A DNA stretch of 10,447 nt from Candidatus Firestonebacteria bacterium RIFOXYA2_FULL_40_8 (lineage in GTDB: Bacteria; Oederibacteriota; D2-FULL-39-29). The position numbers were made by a program, and so were the translations under genes. The DNA is taken from NCBI GenBank assembly GCA_001778355.1, contig MFGS01000062.1:1-10447 (forward strand), given 5' to 3'. Below the pieces are notes generated by a model. It worked only from the letters and a program-made list of their open reading frames with translations. It did not search any database and was not told the DNA's origin. Shown here in pieces: positions 5,883 through 10,447 of the stretch (positions within the stretch are counted from its first letter, which is position 1; each line of letters starts with the position of its first letter).

Positions 5883-6920
5883 CTATTCCGAACAACCGTA
5901 AAACCTGAACGCGTACAGCCTATAATCACCCTTGAGATTTTTTATGGTTAAAATTCCTTTTTCAGGCTTATTTTTGTTTTTTATTAGCTGATAGAGCCCC
6001 GGACCTTTGAGTTTTACCTGATTCTTATCGTCCAGATTTTTACCTTTGGAATCTTTTTTTACAGGTTTTCCGTTCAAAAGCACTTCTAAAGTTGCTTCAT
6101 CATTACTTGCTTCCGCAACAAGATTTACTTCCATGGCGGTAAAATTGAGAGAAACCACGGCACCCGTTCCGTCTGAACCTAAAGATTCTTTTGAAGCTTT
6201 AAATTTGCCGGTCAGGGCTATACTGTCTTCGAGTATCTCCTTTATCGCTTTATAATTATGTGATTTATCCGGGACCAGACCTTCTTTATTTGCCACTGCG
6301 CCTTTTGAAATACTCAGATAAAGATCAAGCGTTGTCGGAAAACATAATCCGGTAATAGGACTCCTGATAAACTCCGGCAATCTGGAAGAAGGAGCTGCTT
6401 TTGCAAGCGCTTCACGTATAGCCGTTTCGGAAACCTCATAATCCCCGTCACCGCTGTGAGAAAAAACAACTTTACCTTCTTTGGATATGATATACAGCGC
6501 AGGAACAGCTTCATTCTTGAAAGCTGCTTTTAATTCTGCATTATTGTCCAAAACTACGGGAAATTTTATCTTTAATTCTTCTACGGATTTTTTAATGTTT
6601 TTTATTTCTTTTTCGAAAGTAAACTCGGGAGAATGGACTCCGGCAACCTGAAGCAATGCGCTGTATTTTCCTTTCCATTCCATAACTTTCTTAAGCGTTT
6701 TTTTACTGGTTATATCGGTATAATTCCAGAAAACAACGAGGGTGGTTTTTCCTTTCAGCTCCATTCTGTCGGAACCAAATTCCATATTCAGCCATTCTTT
6801 TCCCGCCAGAACAGTTTTGATTGCTTCTTTATTGGAATCCGGATAGATTAATTTCATGACTACCAGAAGAATGGTAAGAAATACAATTATGGCTATTGCC
6901 ATGAACGTAGATCTTTTCAT
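5883..6920 (-). CDS. Membrane-anchored DipZ-like thioredoxin-fold protein lacking the CxxC cysteines
   Basis: A 345-residue protein with an N-terminal membrane anchor (residues 6-25), exporting the rest. Residues 45-172 match the thioredoxin-like domain found at the end of DipZ proteins: VVFWNYT (62-68), the diagnostic AGVHSPEFTFEKE (93-105), FPVVLDN (120-126), cis-Pro140 in VPALYI and the DGDYEVSETAIREAL segment. Residues about 185-342 resemble the DipZ C-terminal beta domain (FTAMEVNLVAE, VLLNGKPV, GLYQLI, YRLYAFRF). There is no CcdA membrane domain. Where DipZ has CxxC after FWxYx, this protein has Asp69-Ile-Thr-Ser72, so it cannot do thiol-disulfide exchange at that site. Only Cys193 and Cys343 remain. 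AAGGGGG precedes the ATG at 6920. I infer a redox-inactive binding or scaffold role in the periplasm. Confidence 0.82.
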   Translation of the reverse strand: MKRSTFMAIAIIVFLTILLVVMKLIYPDSNKEAIKTVLAGKEWLNMEFGSDRMELKGKTTLVVFWNYTDITSKKTLKKVMEWKGKYSALLQVAGVHSPEFTFEKEIKNIKKSVEELKIKFPVVLDNNAELKAAFKNEAVPALYIISKEGKVVFSHSGDGDYEVSETAIREALAKAAPSSRLPEFIRSPITGLCFPTTLDLYLSISKGAVANKEGLVPDKSHNYKAIKEILEDSIALTGKFKASKESLGSDGTGAVVSLNFTAMEVNLVAEASNDEATLEVLLNGKPVKKDSKGKNLDDKNQVKLKGPGLYQLIKNKNKPEKGILTIKNLKGDYRLYAFRFYGCSE

Positions 6921-6959
6921 AAAATCCCCCTTAGAAGCAAATTCGAAGCACTAAACTCG

Positions 6960-6991
6960 TCCGCTGAAAGCGAGATCTCGCCATAGGCGGA
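6960..6991. repeat. Double-hairpin element centred on GAGATCTC, copy A
   Basis: A 32-nt imperfect palindrome with ends TCCGC/GCGGA and a perfect core GCGAGATCTCGC (6970-6981). Two small stems (CGCT/AGCG and CGCC/GGCG) flank AGATCT. The flanks carry AAATTCGAA words. It lies about 40 nt upstream of the DipZ-like start. A related element is at 8282-8324. Confidence 0.55.
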
Positions 6992-7083
6992 AAATTCGAA
7001 ACAAAAGGACAAACCCGAAAACTTACAAACCAAAGTAGAACCATTCAAATTGATATCTGCAAACCCCTATCCGGTTGTTTTAT

Positions 7084-7121
7084 AATCAGTGGAATCCTGT
7101 AGTTTTGCAATCGGTGGAATC
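7084..7121. repeat. Short direct repeat, period 25
   Basis: AATCAGTGGAATC (7084-7096) and AATCGGTGGAATC (7109-7121) differ at one base. They lie in the 272-nt spacer 6921-7192, which otherwise holds the double-hairpin element and a 9-bp inverted pair ACCCGAAAT/ATTTCGGGT (7124-7132 and 7185-7193), the latter touching the kinase stop codon. No gene is visible there. Confidence 0.55.
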
Positions 7122-7192
7122 AAACCCGAAATAGCACTCGACTACACATATTTCAAAGCAATAAAGCTCCTATATTTGCTTCTGATTTCGGG

Positions 7193-7678
7193 TCAAAATA
7201 TTGCTTTTATAACTTTCTTTAGCGGGATGTCTTTTCCGCATTTAATTACTACATGAGCGTACTTCCGATATAAGGGCTTTCTTTTAATATACAGAGCCTT
7301 AAGCGTTTTTGACCCCCGGGAAATAATACCACGGTCGATAATACTTTTAACCCTTCCCGAGATTACGTTAAAAGGCACATCCAAATATACCACCAACGAA
7401 TACCTGCGGAGGTGGTGCATCGCGTTTTTCGAGTATATTATACTCCCTCCGGGCGAGAAGATGGTATCTCTTTCTTTTGTATGCTTTATAACGATCTTTT
7501 CTTCAAGCCGGATAAATTTATTTTCTCCGCGTTTCCGTATAAGTTCTTTAAGGGTTTTTTTGTATTTTTTTTCTATCTCAGCATCAAAGTCTAGATACCT
7601 GTAACCCAGCTTTTTTGCCAGTGCTTTCCCCATATAACTCTTGCCGGCTCCGGCCATACCAATGAAAGTTATATTCAT
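7193..7678 (-). CDS. Shikimate kinase family protein
   Basis: A 161-residue P-loop kinase slightly shorter than typical AroK. It has Walker A GMAGAGKS (residues 7-14), a DxD pair (Asp30, Asp32) in YLDFDAEIE, Arg57 in FIRLEE, a glycine motif SPGGS (75-79), a lid with DRGIISRG (Arg117, Arg121) and the closing R-x-PLYRKYA (133-141). These match the ATP site and the shikimate-contacting Asp, Arg and Gly-Gly of the family, whose reaction is ATP-dependent 3-phosphorylation of shikimate. The start ATG overlaps the upstream stop in ATGA (7675-7678) and has only a weak purine-rich ribosome site, so translation is probably coupled. No other aromatic-pathway gene is near, so a different substrate is possible. 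The lid lacks the usual RPLL. Confidence 0.8.
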   Translation of the reverse strand: MNITFIGMAGAGKSYMGKALAKKLGYRYLDFDAEIEKKYKKTLKELIRKRGENKFIRLEEKIVIKHTKERDTIFSPGGSIIYSKNAMHHLRRYSLVVYLDVPFNVISGRVKSIIDRGIISRGSKTLKALYIKRKPLYRKYAHVVIKCGKDIPLKKVIKAIF

Positions 7679-8247
7679 TTTTTATTTTCTTTTTCAGACA
7701 GTTTGCCCCCGCCGAAGACCACATGAGCGTCTACAAGCAAAGCCGGAACTCCTTCTTTATATTTGGCATTTTTATAGATGTACTCTCCGAAAGCGATATT
7801 TGCACCATCCGGAGCAACGGCACCGCCAAATGCAGAAGAAATCTTGACCCTTGTAGGAATGTCCGGGTTTAAAAATATATTTCCTTCCGCAAAGATCACC
7901 GAAATCTTTATATTAACATCTTTGTCTTTTACTTCCAGCTTTGACAGATCGATATCCCCGCTGGCAAACATAATATTATAATCCTGCTGCTTACCGTCTG
8001 CTTCTATCTTATAATCATTGAACATCATACTGTTTTTACCGCCGCAACCCCCCATTGCGCCTTTTCCCGGGCGGCAGCCGCCGAACGACCAGAAGATCAT
8101 ACTCACGCCGATATAAATAAAGAGAAGTCCGAATATTATTTTACCCACGGGAATATTTATCCCCATCGCTTTTAATATCAGAAGAAGCCCGAGAACTACA
8201 ACAACAATACCCCAAAACACACCGCTAAAAATAAACCCCATTTTCAT
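7675..8247 (-). CDS. LiaF-like two-helix membrane protein with C-terminal beta domain
   Basis: A 190-residue protein. Residues 8-26 and 34-53 are two membrane helices joined by the short turn MGINIP, the arrangement seen in LiaF/LiaI-like (cell-wall-active antibiotic response) proteins. A Gly/Cys linker (FGGCRPGKGAMGGCGG, 55-70) follows. Residues about 73-180 form repeating beta strands (KISVIFAEGNIFL, TRVKISSAFGGAV, VDAHVVFGGGKL) typical of the LiaF C-terminal domain. In Firmicutes this family dampens an envelope-stress two-component system; no histidine kinase or regulator is in this window, so the role here is open. Ribosome site and start: GGGAGGAGG lies 2-5 nt before the ATG at 8247, but a second ATG (Met3, 8241) has better 8-nt spacing and may be the real start. 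It is coupled to the kinase gene. Confidence 0.78.
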   Translation of the reverse strand: MKMGFIFSGVFWGIVVVVLGLLLILKAMGINIPVGKIIFGLLFIYIGVSMIFWSFGGCRPGKGAMGGCGGKNSMMFNDYKIEADGKQQDYNIMFASGDIDLSKLEVKDKDVNIKISVIFAEGNIFLNPDIPTRVKISSAFGGAVAPDGANIAFGEYIYKNAKYKEGVPALLVDAHVVFGGGKLSEKENKK

Positions 8248-8281
8248 TTCCTCCTCCCTAAAATATGTAAATTACAAATTA

Positions 8282-8324
8282 TCCGCCTAAAGGCGAGATC
8301 TCTCCAGCGCCAAAGTCTGGAGGA
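8282..8324. repeat. Double-hairpin element centred on AGATCT, copy B
   Basis: It has two stems, CGCCT/AGGCG (8284-8295) and CTCCAG/CTGGAG (8302-8322), on either side of AGATCT (8296-8301), bounded by TCCG and AGGA. The layout matches copy A at 6960-6991, and the flanks again carry AATTACAAA/CGAATTACGAAGG words. It lies about 40 nt upstream of the LiaF-like start, the same relative position as copy A to its gene. Confidence 0.55.
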
Positions 8325-8333
8325 CGAATTACG

Positions 8334-8439
8334 AAGGACAATATGCGGTGTTATATATACCTCATTATCTCGCAATGTCAGTGAAAGCTGACATCTATAT
8401 ATATTTCCTCTCGAGAAAAACTTTACTTATATTGTCCTT
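8334..8439. repeat. Nested inverted repeats upstream of the LiaF-like gene
   Basis: Outer arms AAGGACAATAT (8334-8344) and ATATTGTCCTT (8429-8439) are perfect 11-bp inverted copies. Inside is a hairpin, ATGTCAG/CTGACAT (8375-8394, 6-nt loop), flanked on both sides by TATATATA runs. The nested layout could fold as one cruciform or RNA structure, or mark a small non-autonomous element. Confidence 0.5.
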
Positions 8440-8441
8440 TG

Positions 8442-8621
8442 TCATTTGTACTTATTAATTTTCCTAAAGATGATTCTAATTCCGATAAAGACAAAGAAAA
8501 CCCCTACAAAGACCATAAACGGTATATTAATATTAAAAATAGCTTCGGCAAGAATAGAGACACCAAAAAGAGTAACCAGACAGCCAAACAACATAAATCC
8601 TGAAAACGAGTGTGTTTTCAT
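8442..8621 (-). CDS. Small two-helix membrane protein (LiaI/LiaF N-terminus-like)
   Basis: A 59-residue protein with two membrane helices (about 8-26 and 34-52) joined by FNINIP and ending in a basic tail, IFRKINKYK. The helix-turn-helix plan and the NIP turn closely parallel residues 8-53 of the LiaF-like protein just downstream in transcription order, suggesting duplication or split of one module. I chose Met at 8621 because AGGAG lies a few nt upstream of it; the frame remains open to another ATG at 8657, but that one has no ribosome site and would add 12 polar residues. Function unknown; a regulatory partner of the LiaF-like protein is plausible. Confidence 0.7.
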   Translation of the reverse strand: MKTHSFSGFMLFGCLVTLFGVSILAEAIFNINIPFMVFVGVFFVFIGIRIIFRKINKYK

Positions 8622-8650
8622 AACGCTCCTAGAAAATACAAAAAGCCCGC

Positions 8651-8695
8651 GAAACAAAACTAAAGAAAAGACAGTTCTTTTCTATTTTTTGTTTC
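8651..8695 (-). terminator. Long A/T-arm hairpin after the recA operon, candidate weak terminator
   Basis: Outer arms GAAACAAAA (8651-8659) and TTTTGTTTC (8687-8695) and inner arms AGAAAAG/CTTTTCT (8664-8670, 8677-8683) form a 16-bp interrupted stem with a 6-nt loop. It sits exactly between the stop at 8699 and the ribosome site of the 59-residue gene. On the minus strand GCGGGCTTTTTG follows. Low GC in the stem makes efficient termination uncertain. Confidence 0.45.
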
Positions 8696-8698
8696 CGG

Positions 8699-9517
8699 TC
8701 AGCTTGCCAGTTTTGCTTCAAGTCCGGAAAGATCTTTTTTTGCTCTATCTATATAATCCCGGTGAAGCTTGTATTGCTTATGTCCTTTATCTAAATAATC
8801 CGTCCGTGCTATTACCTTACGGAGCAGAGTAATTGCCTCTTCATAAAAACCGCTCTTAGCAAAGCTTTCGGCCACCAGGAAGTAACCTTCCACCCAGCCG
8901 CCCTCATAAATAGTATCATAAAGTTTTTCCAGACCGTTCTCTCCAAAAATACTTTCCACAAGCTCCTTTGAGACAAAGATGGATCTGAGCATATGACTGT
9001 CAAAAGAGTTAGACCTTATTATCTGCCCCAAGTGTTTTATGGCATCTTCTACGATCTCATTAATCCCTTGTATTTTAAGAGGGAGGCCTAGTTTTGCCTC
9101 CCCCACCATTTCCCTGCTGTGTCTTAAAAAATCCTTCTTGAAATCCTCAAGTTCTTTATCTTCCAGCTTTTTTTCTATCAGATCAAAACTTGGCTCGTAT
9201 TTATCAAGTATATAAATATACTCTTTAAGATGGAGCATCTCATGAAAGATAGAACTGATTATCAGGTCGTAAAGGTCCGTCTCTTTTATCTCTTTCTTTA
9301 CGGCCGTCTCGGCGCGAAATAGCGCATGGGTAGCGTCTTTAAGATCAAAGAGCTCTTTTTCCATACGGTCAATACGGGCAAAGTCCAGTTTTTTAACTTT
9401 TCTAAAGCTGACGTACTCCGCTTTAAATTCGCTGAAGATCCTTAAAGAATTAATTACAATATCAGCGATGCTGGTAAAATCTTTCCCTGTATGGACTATG
9501 TTTTCGCCGCTTTTCAT
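8699..9517 (-). CDS. Uncharacterised helical protein with HExxH sequence and C-terminal TPR, downstream of recA
   Basis: I do not recognise a named family. The 272 residues are predicted almost entirely helical and cytoplasmic, with no signal or membrane helix. Residues 92-96 read HEMLH in the helix SSIFHEMLHLKEYIYIL, formally an HExxH zinc-protease pattern, although no downstream glutamate ligand motif is obvious and it may be coincidence in a helical bundle. Residues 110-170 are charged helices. Residues 211-245 look like a TPR unit (GYFLVAESFAKSGFYEEAITLLRKVI), so the C-terminal part is probably a helical-repeat binding surface. The ATG at 9517 is 4 nt after the recA stop, so the two are almost certainly co-transcribed. 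Its ribosome site is weak, suggesting reinitiation after recA. A link to DNA repair is inference from position. Confidence 0.7.
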   Translation of the reverse strand: MKSGENIVHTGKDFTSIADIVINSLRIFSEFKAEYVSFRKVKKLDFARIDRMEKELFDLKDATHALFRAETAVKKEIKETDLYDLIISSIFHEMLHLKEYIYILDKYEPSFDLIEKKLEDKELEDFKKDFLRHSREMVGEAKLGLPLKIQGINEIVEDAIKHLGQIIRSNSFDSHMLRSIFVSKELVESIFGENGLEKLYDTIYEGGWVEGYFLVAESFAKSGFYEEAITLLRKVIARTDYLDKGHKQYKLHRDYIDRAKKDLSGLEAKLAS

Positions 9518-9521
9518 CTGG

Positions 9522-10447
9522 TTACTTAACCTTTTCCTTTACTTTTTCTTTTTCCGGTTTAGCGCTGATTACTCTTTCTATCTCAGCTTTAATTTCCGGT
9601 TTACATTCGGCTTTTGCCTCGGGCTTTGCATCCGTAACACCCGCTTTGATCTTTACTTTTTCTTCTATTTCCACGGCAACTTTCGGATTGGCTTTCAGAT
9701 ACTCTCTTACATTATCTTTACCCTGTCCGACACGCTCCGCGCCGTAATTGAACCACGAACCGCTCTTTTCTAAGACACCGAAATTAACGGCCGCTTCTAT
9801 TAAACTGCTCTCCTTGGAAATACCCTGTCCGAAGAAGATCTCGACTTCAGCTTCCCTGAAAGGCGGAGCTACTTTATTCTTGACTATCTTTACTCTTACA
9901 CGGTTACCTATATTATCGGTGCCGTTCTTAATGGATTCAATACGCCTCATATCTATTCTTACGGAAGAGTAAAACTTCAGCGCGCGGCCGCCCGGGGTGG
10001 TCTCCGGACTTCCAAACATCACGCCTATCTTTTCTCTTATCTGATTAATGAAGATGGCACACGTTTTGGTCTTGCTTATGACCGAAGTAAGCTTTCTAAG
10101 GGCCTGCGACATTAATCTGGCCTGAAGACCCATATGAGAGTCGCCCATCTCACCTTCGATCTCAGCTCTGGGTGAAAGCGCCGCAACCGAGTCAAGCACC
10201 ACGACATCCACGCCGCCGCTGCTTACCAGCGTATCGACTATTTCAAGCGCCTGCTCCGCGCTATCCGGCTGGGAGACAAGCAGATTGTCAAGGTCCACTC
10301 CAAGTTTTTTCGCATAGACCGGGTCGAGCGCGTGTTCGACATCTATGAACGCCGCTGTACCGCCCGTCTTCTGCGCTTCCGCAATTATTTGAAGCGAGAG
10401 CGTTGTTTTTCCGCAGGACTCAGGGCCGAAGATCTCGATGACCCTTC
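9522..10447 (-). CDS. recA: RecA recombinase, 5' end outside the window
   Basis: 307 codons are visible, and the frame stays open to the window edge. About 60 N-terminal residues are missing. The visible part begins RVIEIFGPESCGKTT, the Walker A box (Cys replaces the second Ser of E. coli GPESSGKT). It then shows FIDVEHALDP with the catalytic Glu, Walker B VVVLDSVAAL, loop 1 (GEMGDSHMGLQARLMSQ), NQIREKIGVMFG with the Gln switch, loop 2 (GSPETTPGGRALKFY) and the conserved SWFNYG. All functional residues are intact. RecA forms ATP-dependent filaments on single-stranded DNA for recombination and SOS induction. A Met codon at 10298 is internal, not the start. The last 35 or so residues are a Lys/Glu/Pro/Ala-rich tail with net positive charge, unlike the acidic tail of E. 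coli RecA. The gene is followed at 4 nt by the TPR protein. Confidence 0.97.
   Translation of the reverse strand, partial: RVIEIFGPESCGKTTLSLQIIAEAQKTGGTAAFIDVEHALDPVYAKKLGVDLDNLLVSQPDSAEQALEIVDTLVSSGGVDVVVLDSVAALSPRAEIEGEMGDSHMGLQARLMSQALRKLTSVISKTKTCAIFINQIREKIGVMFGSPETTPGGRALKFYSSVRIDMRRIESIKNGTDNIGNRVRVKIVKNKVAPPFREAEVEIFFGQGISKESSLIEAAVNFGVLEKSGSWFNYGAERVGQGKDNVREYLKANPKVAVEIEEKVKIKAGVTDAKPEAKAECKPEIKAEIERVISAKPEKEKVKEKVK

Noticed and set aside
5883..6920. Annotation as an active thiol-disulfide interchange protein
   Set aside because: Both active-site cysteines are replaced by Asp and Ser.
8622..8657. Longer start for the small membrane protein at 8657
   Set aside because: No ribosome site precedes it, it overlaps the hairpin at 8651-8695, and the internal ATG at 8621 has AGGAG.
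8699..9517. Annotation as a zinc metalloprotease from HEMLH
   Set aside because: A five-residue pattern alone is weak and no third ligand motif is evident, so the product is left uncharacterised.
9522..10298. RecA starting at the Met codon at 10298
   Set aside because: Upstream codons in the same frame encode the Walker A box and conserved FIDVEHALDP, so the gene continues past the window edge.

Overview
The window looks like a stretch of an uncultured, probably Gram-negative (diderm) bacterium of moderate-to-low GC. The gene content is housekeeping and envelope-related: a full-looking lipobox protein of the SurA/PrsA type, MoxR/DUF58, a LiaF-like membrane protein and RecA. There are no mobile-element genes, phage genes, tRNAs, rRNAs or CRISPR arrays. 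Spacers between operons are filled with short degenerate words repeated a few times, of a kind I associate with candidate-phylum genomes such as Omnitrophota or Firestonebacteria. That taxonomic hint comes from memory and is weak.

Layout, left to right. All genes are on the minus strand except the pair at 4888-5693. (1) 1-3195 reads, in transcription order, MoxR AAA+ ATPase (2206-3195), DUF58 vWA protein (1059-1937), then a lipoprotein with TPR-like and SurA-like parts that runs off the left edge (1-902). (2) 3406-4581 is a lone six-hairpin (alpha/alpha barrel) glycosidase-like protein with a good sigma70-type promoter. (3) 4582-4887 is a divergent spacer of low-complexity words. (4) 4888-5693 is a two-gene plus-strand operon: a glutaredoxin-like protein overlapping by 4 nt a ferredoxin:thioredoxin reductase catalytic chain fused to a rubredoxin domain. 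It ends in a perfect 22-bp hairpin that contains the stop codon. (5) 5883-6920, convergent with it, is a membrane-anchored DipZ-type thioredoxin-fold protein that has lost both active-site cysteines. (6) 7193-8247 is a LiaF-like membrane protein overlapping by 4 nt a shikimate-kinase-like protein. (7) 8442-8621 is a 59-residue two-helix membrane protein resembling the N-terminus of the LiaF-like protein. (8) 8699-10447 is recA (5' end missing), followed after 4 nt by an uncharacterised helical/TPR protein.

How they may work together: MoxR and DUF58 are a known chaperone/adaptor pair acting on metal-dependent or vWA clients, and here they sit with a periplasmic-facing chaperone-like lipoprotein. 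The glutaredoxin and FTR-rubredoxin genes make a plausible ferredoxin-driven thiol reduction unit. The remaining envelope proteins (LiaF-like, small TM pair) suggest cell-envelope stress functions. The links between operons are inferred from proximity only.

The most notable items are the FTR-rubredoxin/glutaredoxin unit, the cysteine-less DipZ-like protein beside it, the stop-codon-embedding hairpin, the recA-linked protein with an HExxH sequence, and the organised intergenic repeats (a 60-bp tandem repeat, a 28-bp inverted pair bracketing the DUF58 gene, and two double-hairpin elements centred on AGATCT).
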